Source: Pelargonium nanum | Taxonomy: Eukaryota > Streptophyta > Magnoliopsida > Geraniales > Geraniaceae | NCBI GenBank assembly: GCA_036897485.1 | Contig: JAYMTF010000220.1 | Coordinates: 1 to 44,399 of the forward strand | Reading direction: 5' to 3' | Length of the DNA: 44,399 nucleotides | Part shown: positions 1 to 13,600 of the stretch, in pieces | How positions within the stretch are numbered: position 1 is the first letter of the stretch | How the letters are laid out: the number at the start of each line of letters is the position of its first letter | Made by a program: the position numbers and the translations under genes | The notes under the pieces: generated by a model | The model's database searches: none | Told to the model about the DNA's origin: nothing | The model's input: only the letters and a program-made list of their open reading frames with translations

Positions 1-394
1 GCCGCCCCCCCCCACCCCCCCCCCCAAAATTTGTCTGGTTAAATATGATCTATAGTTCTAGTAAGATCTCTAATAATATTTTTCTGACATTATTTTTTTT
101 GGAACTCTTCTCCAGTTTCTGGTTTACATTATTCATTGCTATTATTCATTGTGGAAATGAACAGTTTGAGAGCATCCATTTTCGTCTGTTTTCAGTTTGT
201 TTGATTGTTTAAAAACGAGGAACTTGATAATTTTTTTTTCTTGCAACAAAATGTACGTACTAATTGTATTTTCTACCTTTTCTATTCATTAAAACAGTTA
301 ACATTTTTCATAAACAAGTGTGCTTTCTGTAATTCATTTTCCAATGGTTAATTTTTTTTAATCATTTGGATCTTTATTATTATTTTTTTTGCAG
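1..394 (+). other. MDN1: Intron of MDN1 (partial), with a poly-C run at the window edge
   Basis: This is intronic sequence upstream of the first visible MDN1 exon, ending in a T-rich tract and an AG acceptor at 393-394. The first 25 bases are almost pure C, interrupted by G at position 3 and A at position 14. That is strikingly unlike the AT-rich intron that follows, and could be a C-homopolymer or an assembly-edge artefact. No other feature is seen. Confidence 0.75.
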
Positions 395-1698
395 GAGATT
401 CGGGTAGCAGAAAGTTTTAGACTTTTTTCCACTATATCGACTTGCAAGCTTGATGCCTTTCGGGGCACTGAAGGTAATATCAAATTCGAAGTCGACAACA
501 GTTCCTCCTTGTTCATTTGCTTTTGTATTGCTTTGACTGCTATTTGTCACCGATTTCAATCACGAACTGTGTATACCTTTGCTCAGGGATGCATATTTCT
601 TTGTTCCATGCTACCTCTTGAATATCAGGGAATCTACTTGTAGTTATTTATTATTATTATTTTACTTTATTGGTCAATGACTTTCTATTATGATTTATGA
701 GTCAAAATAGCGGTGCAGGGTTTGGTTCACTCAGAAGTAAATGGTATTTAGTTTTTATTATAACCAACTCCTATACCTATAATTCTTTATAACAATGAAC
801 TTTTTATGTTTAAGCTCATTTTCTTGTGTATGATGTCCTTCTTTTGGGTTGGCAGGTGCTACTTTACTAGGAGTTCTATGGAGAAGAGTGATGATTGGAC
901 CCCCGAGTGATGAAGACTTGCATGTTATTGTGAAAACATGGTTTCCAAATTTGGAGGCACTCGCTGAAAAGCTTATAGGTAGACTACTTATCCTATGTTA
1001 TGAATTTGTTGTTTCAGATTAGGCATGCTATACTTACACATGAGTGATATCTCTGGCAGAAACCTATAGAAGGGTGAATACTACACCAGAACTTGTGGGA
1101 TTTCAGTCTGGAAATTCTGCTTGCTTCAGTTCTCTCAGCCGATTCTCATTAAGGTATTGGACAATGTTAGATCTATTTTGTTTTGCACGTTAAGCTTGAT
1201 TGGATGCTTATCCTTGTTTTAAATGACAGGGATCTCCTTAAATGGTGCAAGAGAATTTCAAGATTAGGTTTTAGCTTCGTGGGTTGTGGTTTGTCAGCCT
1301 ATGAGTGTCATTGCATTTATCAAGAGGTATATGATTCAGTGATATGTATCGCCGATTTTTTCCCCTTGTAGTGGGGCAAACAATTAATTTGCCTAGATGG
1401 TGAAACAATGTTTTTTGTCCTCAGGCTGTAGATATATTTGCATCATCTTCAACATCTGTAGATAACCGTCTGATTACAATGAAAGACATTGCAAGGGCAT
1501 GGTCTGTTCCAGTTTCTGTGGCAGATTCTTTGTATCCTCGTGATAAGCCCATGATTCAGGTTTCTCTATTTTTTGATTGCTATGAGTAATCTGTTTGATT
1601 GGATAGAATATTATGTTTATCAGTTTTGATCTGAACTGCAGGATTTACCTTCAGAACTAAGAATTGGACGGGTTGCTCTACAGCGTATGCAAGCATTG
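395..1698 (+). other. MDN1: MDN1 exons 1-6 in window: C-terminal part of AAA1 and the AAA1-AAA2 junction
   Basis: Exons are 395-473, 856-978, 1060-1153, 1230-1326, 1425-1559 and 1642-1698. They encode a segment reading VAESFRLFSTISTC, then DLLKWCKRISRLGF (the helical lid typical of a midasin AAA small domain), ending ELRIGRVALQRMQAL. The AAA1 Walker motifs are not present and must lie upstream of the window. The first exon begins in phase 0 with GAG. Confidence 0.88.
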
Positions 1699-4600
1699 GT
1701 CTGTGGAAGCTTTTGACTGTCTTTATTAGCTAATTACCTCTATTAACCTTCTTGCTTACTAGTTCATGTGATTACTGCAGTCACGGTGCCAGAAGAGGTC
1801 TTTTGTTGAGATTCGAAGTTCCCTGCATTTGCTCGAGAGAATAGCTTGCTCTGTTAAATGCAATGAGCCTGTACTCTTGGTTGGTGAAACTGGTACAGGG
1901 AAGACTACTCTTGTACAGAATCTAGCCACTAGACTTGGTCAAAGGCTTACAGTTTTGGTATGTTGGGGAGAACCTCTTTGTGTTTGTGTATTAATAAGAG
2001 CTTTTGTATTTGAGGTGTCTTTTCTAAATAAGCTGGAATAACTGTTAATTTGTGTTTCATTGCAGAATTTAAGCCAACAAAGCGACTCTGCAGATTTATT
2101 AGGGGGGTTTAAGCCTATGGATGCACAGTTCATATGTATTCCCCTTTATAAGGAGTTTACAGATTTGTTTTCGAAGACCTTTTCTATGACGGTATTTCTG
2201 CATTTCAAGTTTTTTTTTTGCTTAGATCCAATCTGCCAACTGTTCTTTTTGCCAATTGACTCGAACTATTCTATGTTGTTATGCAGGCCAATGTTAAATT
2301 TTTGGACTGTTTGCAAAAACATTTAAGTGATAAAAATTGGAAAATGCTATTATCTGGTTTTCAGAAAGGTGTTGATTTTTTCCGGAAATCTATACAAGTG
2401 TCTCGATCAGGGACTGGTAGTAAGCGTAAGAGGGATGAAGAGGAGCTCAAAGCATGGGAGAATTTTTCTGCGAAACTTGAAACTGTTCGTGGGCAAGTTG
2501 GAGCATCATCTGGAATGATATTTTCATTTGTGGAGGGAGCCTTTATAACTGCACTTAGGAATGGTGAGTGGATTTTGCTTGACGAAGTGAATTTGGCTCC
2601 TCCAGAGACCCTGCAGAGAATTATTGGTGTCCTTGAGGGAGAGAAAGGTTCACTCTGTTTAGCTGAAAGAGGGGATGCCAATTACATCGACAGGAATCCA
2701 AATTTTCGTATTTTTGCTTGCATGAATCCAGCAACTGATGCTGGGAAGCGAGATTTACCTTACGCTCTAAGGAGCAGGTTTACAGAGTACTTTGTTGATG
2801 ATGTTCTGGAGGATGAAGATTTGACTTTGTTTATTAGTCAATTTATGGATGACAGTCAATCCAATAGGGAATTAGTTAATAAAATAGTGCGGTTTTATAA
2901 AGCAGCAAAAAAGGAATCTGAAGAAAGGTTGCAGGATGGGGCTAATCAGAAACCGCAATACAGTTTAAGGTCTCTATACCGAGCACTTGAGTATACAAAG
3001 AAGGCGACAAAGAAATTCAAATTTAGAAAATCAATCTATGATGGATTTTGTATGTTCTTTCTCACTTTGCTGGATAGACCTAGTGCTAAGATAATGAACC
3101 AGATGATTTTGACATATCTGTTGGGAGGAAAACTACCTCCAAACTTACCTTATGGAGATTACTTAAACATTGATAACTCAAAGTCTGAGGATGAGAATTA
3201 TGTAGTCACTAAAACTGTTGAGGAGCATCTTAGGAGCTTGGCACGTGCTATTTTTGTTAAGAGATATCCAGTTCTCCTACAGGGCCCCACGTCAAGTGGA
3301 AAAACTAGCCTTGTACAGTATCTTGCCGCAAAAACTGGTAATGAATTTGTACGAATCAATAACCACGAGCACACAGATTTGCAGGAATATTTAGGTTCTT
3401 ATGTAACTGATGAATGTGGGAAGCTTGTATTTCATGAAGGTGTTTTGGTTAAAGCTGTAAGGTTTGGTTATTGGATTGTTCTGGATGAGCTTAACCTTGC
3501 CCCTTCTGATGTGCTGGAAGCATTAAATCGATTGCTGGATGATAATAGAGAGCTCTATGTTCCCGAACTGGGTGAAACCATACGGGCACATGAAAACTTT
3601 ATGCTTTTTGCCACACAAAATCCACCAACCTTTTATGGAGGGCGTAAAATGCTTTCTCGAGCATTTCGCAACCGATTTGTGGAGATTCATGTTGAGGAAA
3701 TTCCAGAAGATGAGTTGAGCACAATATTAACAAACAGGTGTAAAATCCCAGAAAGCTATGCCAAGAAAATGGTTGAGGTGATGAAGGAGTTGCAGTTGCA
3801 CAGACAAAGCAGCAAAGTCTTTGCTGGAAAACATGGGTTTATAACTCCTCGAGACTTGTTTCGTTGGGCTGATCGTTTCCGGGAATTTGGAATGTCATAT
3901 GAAGATTTGGCCCAAGATGGTTATTATCTTTTGGCAGAAAGGCTACGAGATGAAAGTGAAAAATCTGTCGTTCAAGATGTTCTTGAAAGGCATCTCTCCG
4001 TTAAACTTTCCATAGATGACTTGTACAAGCAGGTATGATTTTCACCTCATATTCCATGTAGAGGACTTTCATATACTCTATAGTCTATATTTGTTTTCTA
4101 GGGTTTTCATTCCTGCTGATTATATTAGATTGTGGAAGCACACTCCCTTTTTACTTGGTGCTGTACTGAACTTACAATTTGCTTTGCAATTGCTTCTCTA
4201 TTATTAATTGCAATTTGTCCGTTGTCAATGGAATTTGTTATGGTGTGGAAAAGGATTGCATGACTTATTGACCTTGTTGTGTCATTTTTGCATTATGTAC
4301 TTTTGTTGAATTCAGAGTTTTGGACTCCTCTGAATTATTTATTAAATATTTTTATTTTACTTTGACACCTAGATTTATTGGGACCTATGTTGTGTTATCC
4401 GATTTATTGGTTGAGCGGAACATATCCTTAAAAGCTGTTCTTATCAATGTTTCTGTTTGCTTTTTTTTTTCAATATTCAGGAATCAGTTGACTTTGCACA
4501 GGTTTCCAAGTCCGTTGAGAAGTATGTAATCTAATTCTTGGTTCTGCTAGCTTGTGCTTGACTTTGTTAAGATATGATTTGATTTATTTCTCACTTGTGA

Positions 4601-7600
4601 CGTGGTATATTGTAGTGTCATTTGGACAAAAAGTATGTTGAGATTGTACTTTCTTGTTGAGCGTTGCTACAAGTTGCGTGAGCCTGTTCTCCTTGTTGGT
4701 GAAACCGGTGGAGGAAAGACTACTGCCTGTCAGTTGTTGAGTATGCTTTTGGGGCTGGAATTGCACATTTTGAATTGCCACCAGTATTCTGAAACTTCTG
4801 ATTTCATTGGGGTTTGTACCCTGTTACTTGGTTCTTTGAATTCATCTTACCACATTATCATTTGACCTCAGCTTTTCAAACTAGTTGCAACTGGCTAGAG
4901 GATTAATGTCCTCTGTTTAAAAAAAAACTAAATAAAATGCTCTTTTACAGGGTTTCTATCCTGTTCGAGAAAGATCAAAACTGGCGTCAGAATACAAGGA
5001 ACTAGTTGAACAGTTGATGCTGTCAAAGGCCGTTACCTGTTTTTGTTCAAAATTGGTATGCTATCTTTCTCTCTCGGTTTTATGTTTGTTTTTTTGTCTG
5101 CGTTATGGTGTTGGTTAAGTGTTTTACTCTGTTGTTTCTTGTGTTGTAGACAATATCTACCGATATTGGACAAGCTTCTTCAACTCTTGATCAGCTGGCC
5201 GTAATTCTGAACAGTTACAGAGAAGGTTTGGTGTCATCTCCCGATGTCACTGTAGAAGATCTTGATAGTTATGAGCAAATAATGGTGAACCTTTCTCAGC
5301 TGCACCAAAAGTGGCAGATGATTTTTATGTGGAAAGATGGACCTCTTGTGCAAGCAATGAAGTCTGGCGATCTATTTCTTGTGGATGAAATTTCCTTGGC
5401 TGATGATAGTGTACTCGAAAGATTGAACAGTGTCTTGGAGCCTGATAGAAAACTGGTCGGTAACCCTCTCGTTTAGATTATGTATCTTTTATCATAAGTG
5501 AGATCTGTTGCACAAGCTGTTAGAAATAGCTGTACTTTCTATAGATGTTCTAGACACATTTCAATCGGTTTCACCTATGTTCTAATATTAGGATGAAATG
5601 TTCAATATAATACTTTCTGCTGCTCTTATATTTGTTTTGCAGTCTAAAGTCTTACATATGATGTAATTTGATATTCAGTAATTTTGTTCTATACAATGCT
5701 AAAATTAGAATATTTAAGGGGGTCCTTTGTGACCATCTTTATATTTGTCATGTTTGACCATCTTTGAGGCGTCAAGTGATGCACTCATGGTCCATATTAC
5801 GAGTTCTTTGGATAGTTGGTATTGTGATGGATCAGATTTCAATTGATAATCAGAACTGATGTTTCAGAAGTTCTATATGAGGTGAAATTGGGTGAATTAA
5901 GGATTTCCTAGCTGTATAGATTGATCAAGTGAGCATATTTGTATGTTGAAAAGTATTCTTCACAAAATTTTAGAAGCTGTCAGGCGTAGGAAGGGGGATC
6001 TATGATATATCCTTCACGAAAAAAGGCCAAATACATTGGCTTTTAACTCTTCTTTCTTTTTATTCCGTATCTTTTCCTTTCGCAGTTATTGGCTGAGAAA
6101 GGGGGACCTATCTTGGAGAAAATTACTGCACATCCAAGCTTTCTTGTTCTTGGGACTATGAATCCTGGTGGTGATTATGGAAAAAAGGAACTATCTCCAG
6201 CGCTTCGTAATCGATTTACTGAGATCTGGGTTCCTTCTGTTAGTGATTCAAATGAGCTCAGAAGTATTGCCTTGGAGAGGTATGTGGATTTTTTATTAAT
6301 CATTTTCATTAAGATACTTTATTTGGATAAATTCTTTGTTGATTGATTTCATTGTTATTTATTCGTATCTTAAGATTTTCGAATCCAGAATTGTCACGCT
6401 TCGTGGATCCTATGCTAAATTTCTGGGAAGTAAGTTCAAATCCAATTCATTTGTGCATTTTTGTGTAACGATTCTTTAATTTAAACAATAGTATGTTGAT
6501 TGTTATTGTAGCTGCTATATATTTGCGAATGTTAAATTAAATATACGTCCATTCATGCACACACATGGTTTGGTAATGTAAAGAGTTCAAAGTTCAAACT
6601 CTAACATTCTTGTTCCTCTGTCAGTTCTCTGCTTTGACTATAAAGTGAGTTCAGTGGAATATCTATATTTTAAAATTTGTAATCGGTTATCACATATTCA
6701 CATCTTAGAGTCGGATGAATGTCTTCATTGAAATGACTACATCCATTTTGGTAAAGACATGCATAAAAATATGCCACAGTTAGCTTAGAAACAGTTGCGC
6801 TGATATCATTTGTGTGTGTGGCTGACTCCCCCTTGAGGTATCCCTATGATTATCCAATGCAAAAGGGTCATGAGTAATCAGAAACAATAATAAATAGAAA
6901 CATAATCTCCGATTAAGGGCGAAATTTGCTATAATCTTCTCTAATCTCAGTTTTGCTCATGTCTCAAATGATTTTAGTGATATATTAAAAAAATTCCCGA
7001 ACATTGATTGGAGTGGGTAGGTTATTGTCATCCCTATCCATCCTGCCTCTACATCTTTTTTCATAGCTTTTAATCTCTTTGTATTGTGGTTTTAATTAAA
7101 TCCAAGATCATGTTCTTGTATGCTGTGCTCAGCTGATAGTTGACGTTTTTGTCAGCCTCTCTCGAAAATGTTTCCACATGGACTTGAAACCCAGATTTAG
7201 ACCCTGCGCATGAACTAATGGATCTCTCTTGTTCTTATTTATCTTGTTATCGATAATTTTGAGTATGCATCGAGTCATATATGGGGTTCCTTTGTTTCTA
7301 TATTTACTTTCATGTTCAATTTCTGCAGTAATTTACATAGAACTATATTGTGGTTTCTGTATGTTTGTTGGAAAATCCTAATACATTTGGGTATTGCTGA
7401 TTTTTCTTTACAGTGGTTCAACCAGTTACAGATGGGGAGACTGCTTACTGTGAGAGACCTCCTTTCATGGGTTGCTTTTACTAATGCTACTGAAAAAAGT
7501 TTAGGACCTGAGTATGCCTTCCTTCATGGGGTTTTTCTTGTTTTGCTTGATGGGCTAAGTCTAGGTATGCTCATGCTTTGTTGTAGCTTTTTATCTGTTA

Positions 7601-10600
7601 TAGGACTTCCTCTGTTGAACTTTGAAAGTGTGTTTTGCATTAAATGACTCTCTTTGTATATTTTTATCATTGTTACTTTTCTTCAATCATGGCCTTTTCT
7701 CTTGCATCTGTTTTTCAGGGACTGGTATTTCAAAGAAGGATGCTGCTGATTTGAGGGAAAGATCCTTGCTTTTTCTTTCCGAGAAACTCAAGGTTCATTT
7801 TCTTTTCCAAGGCTAATGTACATAGGTTTGACGTTGCTTTATATTTTGATCCTTCTTTTGGTTCTGTCCACATGTTTACTTTCTTGGCACTTTACAACTT
7901 TATCATTAGCCTTGTTTTTTCAAATGGTGCCGTCACACCAAACTTTCCTCTTCATGTACATGCTTGGGTATTGTTGGGGTGGGGGAATCAGTGGAGAATG
8001 CATTGTCTTCTAGTTATTTTTGTGTCCTATTGCTTTCTACATTTTATTTGAATAATTATGGTAAAAAAATGCCTCTATTTACTTTTACATTCAGTGTAAG
8101 TTTTCAAGTTAATTGTAAGGGATGAAGAAGAATCATTTCATTTTACTACTACAGGTGGATAATACTAGTTGCAGTGACTCAAGTCTTTCAAAATTGGAAA
8201 ATTATGGTTGGGGTGATCTTGAAACAACTAGGGAGGTTTCTAGCTGCGATGATATGCAATGTGACAACATATTTGGCATCAATCCATTCTACATTGAGAA
8301 AGGTACCTTTTCTGATACTTTTGTAATGTTAACTTAGTAAATTTATTTACTAGAACTATTATCAGGAGAGGGTTTGGAAGGATCAGGGGACTACAAATGA
8401 GGGGCTTCTTGGAACTTCAATTTTGACTTTTGTCATTTTATGGAGGGTAGAGGTTTTCAGGGTTTTCAGTCAATTTTCTCAAGTGTCAATGGAAATGTCA
8501 TTGATTATAATCTGAGGGTAGAGTGCCCAGCTTGGGAAATTCTATTCCCTTACTGCTTGGAGATAGAGTAATGAGTCATCCTGCGGGTTGATTAGCTAGC
8601 TTATTGTAGCTCGGCTGTTTTGTTATGTTATAGAAATCAAAACAAACAAAAGAAGGTTTTCAACCCCTGTTTTACTCTGCCTTTAAAACCTCTCTTCTTT
8701 TCCCATTTCTACTTAGACTATCTTGTCGGTTACATCCTACCTTTTTCATTCCTATTAATCGTGCTCACTGACTTATGTTATGCCTAAAGGTAAAGTAAAC
8801 TGTGTGACTGGGGGATTTGAGTTTTTGGCGCCCACAACGCGTAGAAATGCCTTGCGAGTACTCCGGGCCATGCAGCTTTCTAAGCCTGGTATGTTTTGTC
8901 ATTTCTAACAGTTCTGCTTCCATGGCTCCTTCATTATAAACTGGCCCTTCGTATATAACTTTCTACATGCTATGCTTTCCAGTTTTGCTTGAAGGTAGTC
9001 CAGGAGTAGGAAAAACAAGCTTAATTGTTTCCTTGGGAAAATATTCTGGGCATAAAGTTGTTCGGATAAATCTATCCGAGCAGGTTAGTCTTCCCCTCCT
9101 TTACTTGTATTATATATTCCAATATGAATGTTGTGGTTTTGTTACTGTAACTCAGTTGTACTTCTGGTGCAGACTGACATTATGGATTTGTTGGGGTCGG
9201 ACTTACCTGTTGAAAGTGATGAAGGAATGAAGTTTGAATGGTCCGATGGAATCCTTTTGCAGGTAAGATGACTTTGCTTTATTTTTTCTTTCTATTTATT
9301 CTCCTCCCTTATATGCATCAATTCTTATATTTTGTGTGGCAATGATTACTTAAAATTTATTTTGACATACTCTCCTCATTTACTGAAGGCTTTGAAGGAG
9401 GGATGCTGGGTTCTACTTGATGAGCTTAATCTTGCACCGCAATCCGTCTTAGAGGTGCTTTTTTGTACCTCCATTGATTTTCCACTAGTTTTTTTTTTTT
9501 TTTGCTGCTGCTGCATACTTTTGTACTATCTGCAAGTAACTTCTATGAACGAATGTTTATCTGTATCAGGGACTTAATGCCATTCTGGATCATCGAGCTG
9601 AGGTTTTTATTCCTGAGCTAGGTCGTACTTTTAGGTGCCCATCATCTTTCAGAATTTTTGCATGTCAAAACCCTACCAATCAAGGTGGTGGCAGAAAGGG
9701 TCTTCCAAAATCCTTCCTTAACCGTTTCACTAAGGTATGTTTTCTTTATTCTGAATGATGCTATGGATGTTGAGCATGCGTTGACATGGTTTTAAACAAG
9801 TACTTTGGAGTGTGCTTTAGCTAACTGTTTTATTGTTATTGGTTTCAGGTTTATGTGGATGAGTTAGTTGAGGATGATTATCTTTTCATATGTAGCTCAC
9901 TTTATCCATCCATTTCTAGGAATCTACTTTCTAAACTTATTTCATTTAATAAACGATTGCATGAAGATACCATGATATATCATAAGTTTGGTCAGGATGG
10001 CTCGCCTTGGGAGTTTAATCTGCGAGATGTAATTCGGTCATGTGAGGTTATTCAAGGTGTGATCCCAACGCTCTGCTCCTTAAACTGTTTATATGGTTAA
10101 AATAACAGTGACAGTTTTCTAAGATCTTGTTGTTTTAAATTATAGGGGCTCCAGAGAAAACAAAAATTGATTGTTTCCTCAACATTCTCTATCTACAAAG
10201 AATGCGTACAGCCTCTGATCGCTTAGAAGTCCTTCGGCTCTATGAAGAGGTGTTTGGAGTGAAGCCATATATTGATCCTTTCCCAAGGGTGCAGCTAAAT
10301 TCGCAGTACTTAATAGCGGGCAACTCTGCAATTAAGAGGAATTACACTCAGTCGTCCAGAATTCTTAGTGATCAACTAAAACTTTTGCCAGGAATTCGTC
10401 ACAGCTTGGAAGCTGCTGCGCATTGTGTACAACATCAATGGCTCTGCATCTTGATTGGTCCATCATCATCTGGAAAGACGTCATTGATAAGATTACTTGC
10501 TCAGCTGACTGGTAATTCACTGAACGAATTGAATCTTTCTTCTGCAACTGACATCTCTGAACTACTTGGATGCTTTGAGCAGTATAATGCCTACCGTGAA

Positions 10601-13600
10601 TTTCGTTCTGTTGTATCCCAAGTTGAGTGTTACATTAATGAGTACTGCAGTCTTCAATTGGAGTCCTCAATGGAGGCATTCCTTGGTGAAAGGAAGGATT
10701 TATTTAGGAGCTGGCTGGCATTATTATCTAAGATGGAGTATGATTTTGTGTCAACTTCCGCATCTATGTATGATAGAAAACAGAAGGACATTGGTAATTC
10801 TCTGTGTTTCTTGGTCGAGATCATTGAACAACTAAAGTTGGATCTGGAGAAAAATGATTTACCTGTATCTTGGTCAAGCAAGGAACTCAATAAAATCATG
10901 AGCACACTTCTAAAATTGCAAGAAGACCACCAGAGGAAGAAATTTTCAGCAAAATTTGTATGGGTTGTTGGGCAATTAATTAAGGCTATAGAAAATGGAG
11001 AATGGGTTGTTCTTGAGAATGCAAATCTTTGCAATCCCACGGTATGTCAGTTCTGCGAATGCTTTCTATCCATATTTTGTTTCTCTTTTTTGTCACAGTT
11101 TCAAAACCGTTTACTCAATTTCTTTCATTTTTTTTAATTGTTAATTGTAGGTTCTTGATAGAATCAACTCTTTAGTGGAGCCATCTGGATCAATTACAGT
11201 TAATGAGTGTGGAACGGTTGATGGTAAACCAGTTGTTCTGCATCCACACCCAAATTTTCGAATGTTCCTTACTGTTAACCCGAGCTACGGTGAAGTGTCC
11301 CGTGCAATGCGAAATAGGGGAGTTGAAGTATTTTTAATGCAACCATATTGGCTTGTTGAAAAGGAAAATGCATACGGTTTTGAGGATTTGGAACTCAAGG
11401 ACGTGAAGAGATTTATTGTTTTATCGGGTATTCCTATTGGTAGATTGGTCTGTTCAATGGCCGAAGCACATGTCTATGCTAAGTGTGAAGGTCTACGGCT
11501 TAATGTTCACATTAGTTATCTTGAGCTAGCGCGTTGGGTTCAGCTCTTCCAGCAGCTTCTTATCAATGGAAATCAGCCTATGTGGAGCCTTCACATAAGT
11601 TGGGAGCACACATATCTTTCATCTTTAGGTGAGGCTGAGGGATGGGGTATTGTTAGTCATGCTAAATCCGCTTATTTGTCGATCACTGAATTGTCTAAAC
11701 CTGATTCATCATGGGGATATTCTTTGAGCCTGCCTGGTGGATGGCCAATGCCGTTGAAGTTAAGAGACTTTGTGTGCTATTCAAAAGAAGCTTCCATCAA
11801 ACAAACTTGTTCATATCTTGGCTTCTTGGGGGCTCAGTTTGCATCTTGTGAGTTGGGAACTGCATGGGATAGATATTCTTTGGATCAAACTTCTGCTAGT
11901 GGTTATGCAAGGGCATACATGATGGATACTATGTTGTTACATAAAATCATATATTCTAAGTCTTCAACTGGGTTAATATCATACTCATGTCAGAATGAAG
12001 CCCCTAATTCAGCATTAGGTGATAAGTTGTTATTTGCTGCCAACTGGACAGTTGAACAGATCACTGAAAGGGATCTTAACCAGTACCTTATTTGGTTTAG
12101 CTGGTTTGGTTCTCAGTTGGAGCCCTTTTCTCTTTTTTTCAAATCTTTCCCAAGTTTACTAAAAGAAGAATTGAAGCATCCCATCTGGAAACGTGTTCAT
12201 GCTTGCCGCGAAGACCTTAAATCACTTCTGAATATAGATCTAGAAGTACAGCCCATGCTTTCATTTGACTTGGTTGAATTAGCTGCTTTCGATGACAGGT
12301 CGAGAATGTCCAGTGAAGTTCTCTCAAAGGCTATTAGTTGCATCACTTTGCTAAGGCTGAGTCACCAGCAATGGAATGCTGAGAGTATCCATGACTATTG
12401 TGATGAAGCTCAGTGTTTCAAGCCTGTACTGAAATCTTTGCAAATTTTGGAGAAGAAAATCCTTGATGTGGTTGTTGACTCTCCTTCCTTTGATCTTCTA
12501 GTTCAATTATACAGTGACCTACTGGACAATCACATGTTATTTTGGAAAAATATTGTGGCATCTCATCTTGAGGACTTGGCAATTTCTGGGCGCTCTATGG
12601 TGAAAAGCATCACAAAGATGCAGGATATCTTTCCAAGTGCAGTTAACACTGTACTGGTAAACTCATTACACCTTGTATCATAATCGGCTTTCCTTTTAAT
12701 TTGCTCTAGTCACTATATAACTTTACTTTTTATGGAATAGATGGAGGTCAGGAATCTAGAAAAAGTATGGCACTTTCAAGCACAAAAGTCCTTGCTATGG
12801 GTTCATGGTGGTCATCCATTTTTGCCTTCGTCATATGACTTATTTCATAAGCAGCATCAGCTTATTGTGCTTTGTGAGTCATTTTGGCCCACAGAGAGGA
12901 GAAAGTCGTGGAAACATGGTACAATATATTTATCATCTTAGCGTGCTGCAAATTTACTAAATATATCTGTCTTGATTCTTTGATGTCTGTTTTTGTTTCA
13001 GCGGATGATTGTCTCACTAAGGTTGTTGCATCTTCTAATCCTGACCTTCGGTTACTTGCAATACAAGGTAGACCCTTCATATTTCTCTGTGATAGAGCAT
13101 TTGATGTGGTGCTGATATTTTGTCTAAGCTTTCTTATCTTTTTTTTTTGTTACTGTATTAGAACTGGAAGTGAAAACCCTTTAGCTATGAATTTAGGGCC
13201 AGTGTTTAAGAGAACTGGGAAATTTAACTATGATTTGTTACTAGCTCCACACCATTCTTCTAGATTTATACTTTTTGTGAAATTATGAAATTCTTGTCCT
13301 TTTAACTTGACCAGTGTCACCAAAATGACTAAATGAATATTACAAGACTAAAAAAATCACATTAAATGCTCCTGCTGCATTTATGCAAATAAAAAGTCAG
13401 TGAACATTACCTTCTACAATGCGGTAAACAGTTCAGTGGACCAGTGAACAATAAATTGCTCCAAAGAATTGTTAGAATATGAAATCAGATGTAAAGTTCT
13501 GCACATTGGTTACCTTGTTGTTCTATTGTAAATGTTATCCTATTGACTGTTTCTGCTCTTATAAAATAATTTGGTTGTTGATGCATATGCCTGGTGCTGT

